Below are positions 1 to 6,871 of a stretch of DNA of 8,353 nucleotides, piece by piece; position 1 is the stretch's first letter, and each line of letters opens with the position of its first letter. Under the pieces are notes generated by a model. The model searched no databases and had not been told where the DNA came from. It saw nothing but the letters and a program-made list of their open reading frames with translations. The stretch is from JBLNDG01 sp050261415 (GTDB lineage: Bacteria > Bacillota > Clostridia > Lutisporales > Lutisporaceae), in the NCBI GenBank assembly GCA_050261415.1, contig JBLNDG010000077.1:1-8353 (forward strand), in the 5' to 3' direction. A program made the position numbers and the translations under genes.

Positions 1-935
1 AATGTTCCGAATAAATATACCCAAATGAATATCGTTGCTATTGATGCAATGGAAGTGGTTATAACAATCTGCCCTGCAAGCTCACCGTCCGCATCCATTT
101 CTTTTGCCATAGTGAATGATGCAATGGCTACAGGTGATGTCATAACACCTAGTATTGCTACCATGTCTTCATTTCCTATGCCTAAATTATAAGCTATGTA
201 AAATACAATGGCGGGAATGATGATCAGCTTTCCAACTGCTACAGCAGTCAGGTATTTTGCATTATTGCAAAGCATTTTAAAGTCAAATGTTCCTCCCAGC
301 ACTATGAATGCTAATGGTGTTGTGACTTTAGACATGCTTTCCAATGGAGATAAGATAAGGCCGGGAATTTTTATACCAATGATTATGAATAGGAATGCTA
401 AGGTTGAGGCTATTATAGTAGGGTTTTTGACGATACCCAGTAAAACTTTTTTTATACTTACTTTTCCCCCACGATACATTTCCAAAACAGTAACTCCGAG
501 TATGTTAAACAGGGGAATCAGATATGCGGCCAACAATGAAACAGTTCCAATATGATCATCTCCATATATAGATGCAACAATAGGTATACCGAATAAAATA
601 GAATTGCCTCGGACTAATCCTTGTATCATTACACTACACTTTTTTTTATCTTTTACGAACTTGGGCAATACGGCAATAGAAATTAAAAAAGCTGAAATTA
701 TAGCTATATATAACAACAAGATTAAAAATAGGTTATCTTTGTTAAGTGCTTCTGTAACATCCATTTTGTATATGTTTAAAAATAGTAATATAGACATAAA
801 CACTCTGAAGATTATTTTATTCATAATGTTTAGAGAGTGATCATCTACTAAATTTTTTATCCTCATTACATAACCGGCTACCATCATAAAAAACAATGGG
901 AAAACAACATTAATTGCAAGTGTTAAATTATCCAT
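1..935 (-). CDS. AEC (auxin efflux carrier) family transporter, 3' end cut by window edge
   Basis: Reading the minus strand from ATG at 935-933 gives 311 uninterrupted codons reaching the window edge. AEC proteins are usually about 300-320 residues, so only the last few are likely missing. The product is almost entirely hydrophobic, with roughly ten membrane segments. It shows the family landmarks: VRGNSILFGIPI near residues 108-119 (the RGN-x-xF-x-G-x-P signature) and a C-terminal half with TSPVAIASFTMAKEMDAD followed by LA and a serine-rich helix. AEC members move small anionic metabolites such as malate, malonate or amino-acid derived acids across the inner membrane; the substrate here is unknown. 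Other ATGs just upstream (940, 945, 950) are out of frame or hit a stop at once, so 935 is the start. An AAGGAA at 951-956 is a weak, rather distant ribosome binding site (15 nt). It lies about 270 nt downstream of the TRAP permease gene on the same strand and may be transcribed with it. Confidence 0.85.
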   Translation of the reverse strand, partial: MDNLTLAINVVFPLFFMMVAGYVMRIKNLVDDHSLNIMNKIIFRVFMSILLFLNIYKMDVTEALNKDNLFLILLLYIAIISAFLISIAVLPKFVKDKKKCSVMIQGLVRGNSILFGIPIVASIYGDDHIGTVSLLAAYLIPLFNILGVTVLEMYRGGKVSIKKVLLGIVKNPTIIASTLAFLFIIIGIKIPGLILSPLESMSKVTTPLAFIVLGGTFDFKMLCNNAKYLTAVAVGKLIIIPAIVFYIAYNLGIGNEDMVAILGVMTSPVAIASFTMAKEMDADGELAGQIVITTSIASIATIFIWVYLFGT

Positions 936-1039
936 ATCATATCATTTCATTTCCTTTAAATTAAATTAGTTTCGTTTTATCAATGGACTTAGCCTTCTGT
1001 GAATTGATCTGCATAAAAATCAAAAATCTCCCAAAATTA

Positions 1040-1110
1040 ACACTGCCAGACACCCCATGCAAACGCTAGTCAAAGTGAAGGCAACATTTGCAGGAGACAT
1101 CTGACAGTGT
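1040..1110 (-). other. Long imperfect RNA hairpin between TRAP permease and AEC genes
   Basis: On the minus strand the segment folds into one long arm. Blocks pair as 1100-1109 with 1041-1050, 1094-1099 with 1051-1056, 1087-1092 with 1058-1063 and 1082-1086 with 1064-1068, plus 1110 with 1040. This makes about 28 pairs with a single C-U mismatch (1093/1057) and a 13-nt loop (1069-1081). Eight pairs are G-U and exist only if the minus strand is the RNA, so the fold is strand-specific and agrees with the direction of the flanking genes. T-rich DNA follows (complement of about 1010-1039) but there is no clean U-tract. It could terminate or attenuate transcription, protect the permease mRNA, or be a small mobile or repeat-derived hairpin. 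The rest of 936-1207 shows no ORF or convincing promoter. Confidence 0.6.
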
Positions 1111-1207
1111 AATATACCTAAACTTACCCTCAGGATGCCGTTTGAATGAAATAAATACTATACAACAGTAAGGCAAGTTCTTTCAAACTTATCTGGAGCT
1201 CAATTGT

Positions 1208-3091
1208 TTATAAAGACGCTGCCTTCTTTTTTTTCACACTAATTTCTATAAATAAAACTGCTGCTGTTATAACTGCACCAATTACATTGGCAATAATCGG
1301 CCTTGGCATGATTAATAGTATTGCAGCTGCTGTCAGCAGTAATCTGCTTATTACTGACAATTTAACTTTAAACCATCCTCCAAGCCCAATGGCCAACACC
1401 ATACAACCAATCAACGCGGTTATTAATACTAGTATGATTTTCCCGATATCACCTGCCAACAACAGTTCAGGCGAGTATGCGAAAATAAACGGAATGATAA
1501 ATCCGGCAACTGCCAGCTTCATTGCTTCAAAACCTGTTTCCCACATTCCGGAACCGGCAATTCCAGAAGCTGCAAAGGTAGAAAGTGCAACCGGTGGTGT
1601 TATGGTAGAAAGTGCGCCAAAGTATAAGATAAAGAGATGGGCTCCCATCTGCGAAACACCCATTTGCACAATGGCTGGAGCAACCAATATTGCAAGAACC
1701 ATATAAGCAGCAGAAGTTGGCAATCCCATGCCAAGCAGCAGGCTGGTAAGCATAGCAAGAATTAATGCAACAATCAAATGACCGTTAGACAAATCAACAA
1801 TTATACCGCTTATTTTTAATCCAAGGCCTGTCATATTCAGGATGCCCATTACTACACCTGCCAATATACATGCTGCCGCAATAGGTGCAATACCCGATGC
1901 CGCATCTTTCAATGCCCGGGCAAACCGCTTTAAATTCATATTCTCACGGTTTTTGATAAACCCAATTATCAATGAAACAATAATTCCAAAAAATCCGGCC
2001 TTTTGTGCGCTGTAACCGAGTATCAACATACCCATTAATACGACCAGCGGAATAAGGTAAATCCATCCGTCTTTCATTATCTTGCCCGCTTTTAGGCGTT
2101 CATTTTCTGGAGTAATCGGAACCTGCCTCTTGTTTGCTTCCACATACACTGACATGGATAAGGTTACATAATAAAGTATTGCTGCAGGAAATGCTGCTAT
2201 TGCAATTTTACCATAATCTATTCCTGTCATTTCCGCCATAAGAAATGCTACAGCCCCCATTACCGGCGGCATAATCTGTCCCCCGTTCGAGGCAACAGCT
2301 TCAACGGCCCCGGCAAACGCAGGCTTGAATCCCACCTTTTTCATCAGCGGAATAGTAAATGTACCGGTCGTTACAACGTTTGCCGCTCCCGACCCATTGA
2401 TTGTTCCCATCAGCATACTGGAAAAAACTGCAGCCTGTGCCGGTCCCCCGCGTACTCTGCCTGTCAATGCAAATGCAATATTAACAAAGAATTCTCCGGC
2501 ACCTGTCATATCCAGAATTGCTCCAAACAGCACGAACAGGAATATGAATTGTGCCGAAACATAAAGTGTTTGTCCATACAATCCATCGGATGAAGTATAT
2601 AAGTAAGGAGCAATCCTTGTTAAGGTAAATTTAACTGTTTTGAATACACCTGTTAAGTTGTTCCCAAGTAAAGCATATAAAATAAACAAAATTGAAATTA
2701 TCGGCAATACTTTTCCTATTACACGACGGGCGATCTCTAATGCAAGAACTATTGCAACAATAGAAAGAACCTTCTCAAAACTTGTATACACTCCTGCCGT
2801 TTCAACAAATCTGTCTTGTAATACTATCTGGTACCAGGATAAAAATATGTTAGTTACCGCTAAAACAAAATCAATGATAATTCCGCCCTTGAACTTAAGT
2901 GGTCTTGTAATAATAATGTATGTTCCTATCAAACCCCAGTGAATAGCCGACTGTTCATAAGCCGGCATAACGCCGATGGATGCAGAATACATATGGAATA
3001 AAGCCAATCCTATACTTATTATTAGTACAAGTGTATCAGCTATTTTTAACAAACCTTTTTTATCTGGAGACCCATTCGCAATTGTTTCCAT
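1208..3091 (-). CDS. TRAP transporter permease, fused DctQM (4TM/12TM) subunit, TAXI type
   Basis: This 627-residue integral membrane protein is the channel part of a TRAP (tripartite ATP-independent periplasmic) carboxylate importer, driven by an ion gradient. The N-terminal ~150 residues hold about four hydrophobic segments and correspond to the small DctQ subunit. From about residue 175 on it is the DctM large subunit, with the characteristic NGSGAANVVTTG at 232-243, SNGGQIMPPVMGAVAF at 268-283, GMGLPTSAAY at 454-463 and ITPPVAL at 497-503. The pseudo-repeat of a glycine-rich hairpin near 230-280 and again near 450-500 is typical of the two DctM halves. Fused permeases of this length normally pair with TAXI-type binding proteins, and that gene lies immediately upstream. 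The start at 3091 has GGAGG at 3098-3102, six nt away. The ending KKKKAASL is a cytoplasmic basic tail. The substrate is not readable from the sequence; the linked catabolic genes point to a di- or tricarboxylate. Confidence 0.95.
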   Translation of the reverse strand: METIANGSPDKKGLLKIADTLVLIISIGLALFHMYSASIGVMPAYEQSAIHWGLIGTYIIITRPLKFKGGIIIDFVLAVTNIFLSWYQIVLQDRFVETAGVYTSFEKVLSIVAIVLALEIARRVIGKVLPIISILFILYALLGNNLTGVFKTVKFTLTRIAPYLYTSSDGLYGQTLYVSAQFIFLFVLFGAILDMTGAGEFFVNIAFALTGRVRGGPAQAAVFSSMLMGTINGSGAANVVTTGTFTIPLMKKVGFKPAFAGAVEAVASNGGQIMPPVMGAVAFLMAEMTGIDYGKIAIAAFPAAILYYVTLSMSVYVEANKRQVPITPENERLKAGKIMKDGWIYLIPLVVLMGMLILGYSAQKAGFFGIIVSLIIGFIKNRENMNLKRFARALKDAASGIAPIAAACILAGVVMGILNMTGLGLKISGIIVDLSNGHLIVALILAMLTSLLLGMGLPTSAAYMVLAILVAPAIVQMGVSQMGAHLFILYFGALSTITPPVALSTFAASGIAGSGMWETGFEAMKLAVAGFIIPFIFAYSPELLLAGDIGKIILVLITALIGCMVLAIGLGGWFKVKLSVISRLLLTAAAILLIMPRPIIANVIGAVITAAVLFIEISVKKKKAASL

Positions 3092-3163
3092 TGTATACCT
3101 CCGATCAACTACACTCTATTATTGGATTCCAGTGCATATATACAACTTTTCAATAACATGGCA

Positions 3164-3217
3164 CAATGTCCATCAAGGTCGAAATATAATGATAGAACCA
3201 GACCTTGATGGTCATTG
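3164..3217 (-). other. Intercistronic hairpin between binding-protein and permease genes
   Basis: A 10-bp perfect inverted repeat (CATCAAGGTC at 3171-3180, GACCTTGATG at 3201-3210) extends outward to 3164/3217. This gives 16 Watson-Crick pairs around one mismatch (3169/3212) and a 20-nt loop. No U-tract follows in the direction of transcription, so it is not a standard intrinsic terminator. Hairpins placed after the solute-binding-protein cistron are a known way to stabilise that mRNA segment and so make more binding protein than permease; that role is inferred here. The rest of the 167-nt gap 3092-3258 contains nothing else I can support. Confidence 0.7.
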
Positions 3218-3258
3218 CATCATAATACTTTAAATTACTGTCATCCTATTATGTCTTA

Positions 3259-4263
3259 TTATTTAAGCACTCCTATTTCCTTGAAGTATTTAGCTGCGCC
3301 TGGGTGAAGCGGTGCACTTGTCTTGACAGCGGTTTCGGGAGTGATTTCTTTTGCAACGACATGAGAATCTTTATATTCGTCATAGTTTTCGAAAGCCTGT
3401 TTTACAAATTCATATACAACATCTTCGGGAACGTCGTTATTAACGAATATCTCAGTCATAATCTTAAAAGTATTTATGTCCTTGTCTGTTCCTTTGTAGG
3501 TTCCGGCAGGTATCTTATATGGGATAAAGTAAGGTCTCTCTGCTGCTATTTTATCGATTATCTGCCGGTCAACGTCTACAAGCTTAACATTGCCTGTTGA
3601 AGTTGCATTGATCATTGCTGAAGTAGGGATACCTGCAACAAAGAATGAAGCATCAACCTCTCCGTCAGTTAACTTCTGAAGCCCTTCATCAAATGACAGA
3701 TAGTAAGGAGTTATATCCTTTTCAGGGTCAATTCCATAAGCAATAAGTATTGCTTTTGACATTTCAACTATTGTTGTACTTGGTGGTCCCAAAACAACCT
3801 TTTTCCCTTTTAAATCCCCATAGGTTTCAATTCCGGAGCTCTTTAAAGTAGCCATCTGTCCTGCACTCATATACAAAGACATCACGCCTGATATATTAAG
3901 CTTTCCTGTTTTTTCATACATATTTGTCCCATTAGCAGCAAAATATACTCCATCTGAATTCGACATACCCATTTGAATATCGCCGCTATTAGCAAGGTTA
4001 AGGTTTTCCACGGATCCTTTTGAAGGCTGCGCAATTACATTAATAGTCTGGGAATTGTTGTTAATAGCAGATGCCATTGCAGCTGCAATTACATAATAGG
4101 TTCCTGCAGTTCCTCCGGTACCAATTACAACATCCTGCTTTTTCGCCGGTTTAGTTCCGCTTGGTGCAGCAGCCCCACCTGCCGGTTTGTTGGAACAGCC
4201 TGTTAGAAGTACTGATAAGATAAGTACAGTTGCCAGTATAACGCTCATTACCTTTTTTTTCAT
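3259..4263 (-). CDS. TAXI-family TRAP transporter solute-binding lipoprotein
   Basis: This 334-residue extracytoplasmic binding protein captures the substrate and delivers it to the fused TRAP permease encoded next. The N-terminus is a lipoprotein signal: KKK, a hydrophobic stretch from about 5 to 20, then the lipobox LLTGC with Cys23 as the lipidation site, followed by a Gly/Ala/Pro/Lys linker to about 42. The mature domain opens with IGTGGTAGTYY at 47-57, the TAXI signature, and ends with PLHPGAAKYFKEIGVL, also typical of the family. I place the start at ATG 4263. A GTG three codons upstream (4272) would overlap the ribosome binding site itself (GAAAGGG, 4272-4278), which sits 8 nt from the ATG. 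It follows the aldolase gene by 75 nt and precedes the permease by 167 nt, with hairpins on both sides. TAXI proteins of known specificity bind carboxylates such as glutamate or 2-oxoglutarate; the ligand here is unknown. Confidence 0.95.
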   Translation of the reverse strand: MKKKVMSVILATVLILSVLLTGCSNKPAGGAAAPSGTKPAKKQDVVIGTGGTAGTYYVIAAAMASAINNNSQTINVIAQPSKGSVENLNLANSGDIQMGMSNSDGVYFAANGTNMYEKTGKLNISGVMSLYMSAGQMATLKSSGIETYGDLKGKKVVLGPPSTTIVEMSKAILIAYGIDPEKDITPYYLSFDEGLQKLTDGEVDASFFVAGIPTSAMINATSTGNVKLVDVDRQIIDKIAAERPYFIPYKIPAGTYKGTDKDINTFKIMTEIFVNNDVPEDVVYEFVKQAFENYDEYKDSHVVAKEITPETAVKTSAPLHPGAAKYFKEIGVLK

Positions 4264-4330
4264 TATTAACACCCTTTCTAAAATGAATTATTAATGCCTA
4301 TTATCTTTTTATAGAAATTTTATTACATTA

Positions 4331-4355
4331 AAATGCTCTTACTTTTTGAGCATTT
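4331..4355 (-). other. Hairpin enclosing the aldolase stop codon; possible attenuator
   Basis: An 8-bp perfect inverted repeat (AAATGCTC at 4331-4338 with GAGCATTT at 4348-4355) has a 9-nt loop that contains the TAA stop of the aldolase gene. In the transcript it is followed by a moderately U-rich, A-rich run. It could act as a weak terminator lowering readthrough into the transporter genes, or as a processing or stability element upstream of the binding-protein cistron. The stem is AT-rich and short, so strong termination is doubtful. Confidence 0.5.
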
Positions 4356-5040
4356 CAGTAACCCATGAAGGTGCAATATCGGGAAGTTCTTTTCCTTCTT
4401 GGCGGCACTTGGCATAATTGTCAATTGCTTCATCACGCTTCTTCTCATACTCTGCTTTCTTTTCAGCTTTCTCAAGCACCTCAAGAATATTCTCCCTTGG
4501 TACAACAGTTACTCCATCGTAATCACCGACTACCAAGTCCCCTGGATTTACTGTAACTCCTGCACAGTAAACAGGAATATTGATTTTACCCGGGTTTTTC
4601 TTATCAGGGCTGCGCTGCATAAAACCCTTGGAGTATACAGGTAGGCCTAATTCCTTTAATCCTTCTTTATCCCTCACGTAACCATCAATCACAATACCAT
4701 TTAAACCGATTGCTTTTGCTGCTCCAACCATCAGGTCTCCCATATACGCCCTTTCGGTATATGCTTTTCCATCCACCACCAGGACATACCCGGGTTTACC
4801 CTGGTAAATAGCCACATGAATAGGCAAATTATCTCCATCTTCGGTGGCTACAGTATATGCAGTTCCAATAACTCTCATAGAGGAATCAACAGGCATCATG
4901 GAAGCGTCCATACAACCGTTACGTATTATCCCCATACCGTTCATACCGTCACATAGTTGAGCGGTGTTCAATTTAGAAGCACGGTCAATTATATCCTGCG
5001 GTATCAGTTCCGGAAGAGGCTTATAGTTTTCATTGTTCAT
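4339..5040 (-). CDS. RraA-fold aldolase, HMG/CHA aldolase type
   Basis: This 233-residue protein has the RraA/dimethylmenaquinone-methyltransferase-like fold. Class II HMG/CHA aldolases of this fold cleave 4-hydroxy-4-methyl-2-oxoglutarate or 4-carboxy-4-hydroxy-2-oxoadipate to pyruvate plus pyruvate or oxaloacetate using a divalent metal. The diagnostic pattern is complete: Asp102 in GDLMVGAA, exactly 20 residues, then Arg123-Asp124 in VRDKEGLKEL. This D-X20-R-D arrangement, with the following X2-G-X2-E, separates aldolases from the RNase E regulator RraA, which has Gly at the first position. GDYDGVTVVP at 172-181 is the usual C-terminal core motif, followed by a charged helix (about 187-215). 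The start is set by ATG 5040 with GGAGG at 5047-5051, six nt upstream. A longer in-frame reading to 5163 runs into the preceding gene without a ribosome site and is not used. The gap to the PIG-L gene is 13 nt, so translation is probably coupled. Specificity between HMG and CHA cannot be decided from sequence. Confidence 0.88.
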   Translation of the reverse strand: MNNENYKPLPELIPQDIIDRASKLNTAQLCDGMNGMGIIRNGCMDASMMPVDSSMRVIGTAYTVATEDGDNLPIHVAIYQGKPGYVLVVDGKAYTERAYMGDLMVGAAKAIGLNGIVIDGYVRDKEGLKELGLPVYSKGFMQRSPDKKNPGKINIPVYCAGVTVNPGDLVVGDYDGVTVVPRENILEVLEKAEKKAEYEKKRDEAIDNYAKCRQEGKELPDIAPSWVTEMLKK

Positions 5041-5053
5041 TTTTATCCTCCTT

Positions 5054-5782
5054 TTAATACAGTTCCGGTCCGGCAGTTGGGAAGAAATTTGCGAAGCTTT
5101 CAGCATATTTATAGGTATTGTCCCCTGAGACTCTTCTTGCATGATTGCCACGCATAAACGCACGCTGTGTATAATATTCGATCAAATGGCTTTGTGCCTT
5201 GAAACATTTCATAGCAGCTATTTTCTGTTCATAAACATCTGTGATGTCAATTATACTATTAGGTTTAAAATTGCTCATTTCTGTTTGATGCGGTTCAAAC
5301 CCGAATATCCTCATTTGCTTTGTGGTTTTAGTACCTTCTATTCTCACACCGCTTGAATTGGCCATTACACTGCATCTAAATACAAAGTCACTGACAGCGT
5401 TGTGATCCGGATTCAAATAGTCAAATCGGTCATGAGTAATGATAATATCCGGCTGTACCTCGCGGATTTTCCGTACCATGCGTTCTTCATGCTCTGAATT
5501 GAGCACCATAGGATAATCTACAAGGTCCCAGAACTCAATGTTTTTAATATTTAGAATTTCAGCAGCAGCCAATGTTTCACCCTTTCGGATTTCTTTAACG
5601 GATTCTGCAGTAGCGCCAGGTTGTTTCCACAAATCATTAGACTCACCGCGAACGCCGAAGCTTAATACTACTACAGTCACTTCTGCTCCCTCTTTAATAT
5701 ATTTTGCAATTGTACCGCCTGAACGCCAAACATAATCAGCGGCATGGGCACTGACAACCAACATTTTTTTACCTTTGATCAT
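5054..5782 (-). CDS. PIG-L/LmbE-fold metalloprotein, probable GalB-like hydratase
   Basis: This 242-residue protein has a PIG-L/LmbE (zinc deacetylase) fold. The N-terminal strand and metal motif read VVSAHAADYVWRSGGTIA (9-26). The zinc-binding His13 and Asp16 of the family's HPDD motif are present, but the first Asp, the catalytic base in deacetylases, is Ala15. A second metal-site region, ITHDRFDYLNPDHNAVSD (115-132), keeps His127. The stretch SFGVRGESNDLWKQPGATAE and FEPHQTEM (162-169) resemble, from memory, GalB of the Pseudomonas gallate pathway, a PIG-L-fold hydratase acting on 4-oxalomesaconate or its enol. With an RraA-fold aldolase 13 nt downstream, a hydratase role is more likely than N-deacetylation. 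The start is ATG 5782, with AAGGAGA at 5791-5797, 8 nt upstream; the in-frame ATG at 5827 lacks a ribosome site. It lies 53 nt after the DUF6282 gene. The fold call is firm, the hydratase call moderate. Confidence 0.85.
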   Translation of the reverse strand: MIKGKKMLVVSAHAADYVWRSGGTIAKYIKEGAEVTVVVLSFGVRGESNDLWKQPGATAESVKEIRKGETLAAAEILNIKNIEFWDLVDYPMVLNSEHEERMVRKIREVQPDIIITHDRFDYLNPDHNAVSDFVFRCSVMANSSGVRIEGTKTTKQMRIFGFEPHQTEMSNFKPNSIIDITDVYEQKIAAMKCFKAQSHLIEYYTQRAFMRGNHARRVSGDNTYKYAESFANFFPTAGPELY

Positions 5783-5835
5783 AGTAATAATCTCCTTTAC
5801 ATTCCAAATACACATGTCTTTTTGCACATAGCAAA

Positions 5836-6720
5836 TTATCCGACCAATGCTGTACTATTATCTACAGTCATCTTTCGGACTTCCTTCTCTGTAAAACCAT
5901 TTTCATATAGTTTAGTAGCAAATTCCAACATACCTTCATCAGGATAAATTGCGGTTTTTTGTCCAAGATCCGTGCCAATAATCACCCTATCAGCCCCAAG
6001 AGCACGAATCTGTTCCAGTGTAGTTTCAAAATCAACTTTGCCGGTTGCAAAGGTAGTGTAGCAATGCTCCATATATGCACCATATTTAGCAAGTTCCTTT
6101 TGCTCATCAATAGTATAAAATGTAGTAGGGAAATCGACATGAGTAATGATTATCTTGCCCACCTTGCGCTCGTGAGCGGCTTTAACCAATGCGAATGTTT
6201 CTTCGTGGGATGAATGGCTGGTTGCAAGAATAATATTTCTCTTTGCAATAACATCTATTACGTCATAAACTTCATCTTTTAGTTTTCCATTTTCATCCAG
6301 CAGTTTTATAGTTGGTGTCTTTATACCGTCTTCTTTAAGCTGTGTAATAATCTGCGCCCAATAAGGAAGTTTTTTATTCGGATCGCCGTTAAATACATGA
6401 GAAAGTTCATATTCAGAATCACAAGTAGGGAACCATACTATTTTTGTACCTGCACGAACTGCCATTTCCACTGCTATAGGGTTTATCCCGCCTGCAGAAC
6501 TATTTAACGTGATAGCACCAATTGCATGACATTCCGGATATAACTTATTAATTAGCGCTGCTCGCTCAGCAGTGCAAAAATAATGCGACTTAATTGCATA
6601 TCCTGCCATGCCTGCATCAATGATACGCTGTGCCATCTCTAAATCATCCATTTTCCGTGGAAGTACATCTGGTGCTGAATGCACATGTAAATCATATGCA
6701 CCCCTAATTAGATCTTTCAT
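5836..6720 (-). CDS. DUF6282 / amidohydrolase-like metal-dependent hydrolase
   Basis: First gene of the operon, 294 residues. The sequence resembles DUF6282 proteins, whose features match a TIM-barrel amidohydrolase. DLHVHSAPD (10-18) supplies the His12-x-His14 pair at the end of strand 1. Lys44/His46 follow in IKSH, His169 in ATSHSS (with His172), His194 in ITHVDFP and Asp251 in IIGTDLGQ. It ends in MTVDNSTALVG, like the closing helix of amidohydrolases. Such enzymes open lactones, amides or related bonds with metal-activated water; LigI, the PDC lactonase, belongs to the same superfamily. No signal peptide is visible, so it is cytoplasmic. ATG 6720 has AAAGGAG at 6731-6737, 10 nt away. The gene sits next to a hydratase-like and an aldolase gene, so a lactonase or similar entry step is inferred. 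No characterised DUF6282 substrate is known to me. Family call from memory; biochemical role uncertain. Confidence 0.75.
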   Translation of the reverse strand: MKDLIRGAYDLHVHSAPDVLPRKMDDLEMAQRIIDAGMAGYAIKSHYFCTAERAALINKLYPECHAIGAITLNSSAGGINPIAVEMAVRAGTKIVWFPTCDSEYELSHVFNGDPNKKLPYWAQIITQLKEDGIKTPTIKLLDENGKLKDEVYDVIDVIAKRNIILATSHSSHEETFALVKAAHERKVGKIIITHVDFPTTFYTIDEQKELAKYGAYMEHCYTTFATGKVDFETTLEQIRALGADRVIIGTDLGQKTAIYPDEGMLEFATKLYENGFTEKEVRKMTVDNSTALVG

Positions 6721-6752
6721 TAATCTTAATCTCCTTTCCGGTATCTATAGAA

Positions 6753-6778
6753 ATTGTTGAACAATATTGTTTAATAAT
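6753..6778. promoter_or_regulatory. Tandem GntR/FadR-type operators at operon transcription start
   Basis: Two 13-bp palindromes abut: ATTGTTGAACAAT (6753-6765, perfect) and ATTGTTTAATAAT (6766-6778, one asymmetric pair). The core TTGTNNNACAA fits the T-N-G-T-N3-A-C-N-A pattern bound by FadR-subfamily GntR regulators. They lie directly downstream of the predicted start (about 6780) of the minus-strand operon, where a bound repressor would block initiation or elongation. The divergently encoded GntR/FCD protein is the obvious ligand-responsive repressor. Confidence 0.75.
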
Positions 6779-6786
6779 TCATTTTC

Positions 6787-6816
6787 AGTATATCACGCTA
6801 ACATTTTCTTTGTCAA
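6787..6816 (-). promoter_or_regulatory. Sigma-A promoter of the catabolic/transport operon
   Basis: On the minus strand, TTGACA (6811-6816) and TATACT (6787-6792) are separated by 18 nt, and a TGA precedes the -10 as an extended -10 element. Transcription should begin near 6780, leaving about 60 nt of leader before the DUF6282 start. The tandem operators lie in the first ~28 nt of that leader. Confidence 0.8.
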
Positions 6817-6847
6817 TTCGAATCTGAAAATTCATATGTTTGCGCCA

Positions 6848-6871
6848 TGGAAATGTTAAGCATAATTTCCA
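6848..6871. repeat. Short inverted repeat in divergent control region
   Basis: TGGAAAT (6848-6854) and ATTTCCA (6865-6871) form a 7-bp inverted repeat with a 10-bp centre, about 80 bp upstream of the predicted operon start. It differs from the ATTGTTNAAYAAT operators. It may be an activator or second-regulator site, or chance in AT-rich DNA. The rest of 6817-6984 in this 379-bp intergenic region shows no ORF or other element I can support. Confidence 0.35.

Noticed and set aside
208..840. Plus-strand open frames at 208-555 and 604-840
   Set aside because: They lie antisense to the AEC transporter, which is open across the whole stretch with clear family motifs; no ribosome sites or recognisable protein features.
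4264..4272. GTG start for the TAXI protein
   Set aside because: The GTG overlaps the Shine-Dalgarno sequence itself; ATG 4263 has the correct 8-nt spacing and begins a standard lipoprotein signal.
5041..5163. N-terminal 41-residue extension of the aldolase
   Set aside because: The extension overlaps the end of the PIG-L gene and lacks a ribosome site, whereas ATG 5040 has GGAGG at ideal spacing and starts a normal-length family member.
5783..5827. Upstream ATG for the PIG-L protein
   Set aside because: No ribosome binding site, and the extra 15 residues precede the usual family N-terminus; ATG 5782 has a strong site.
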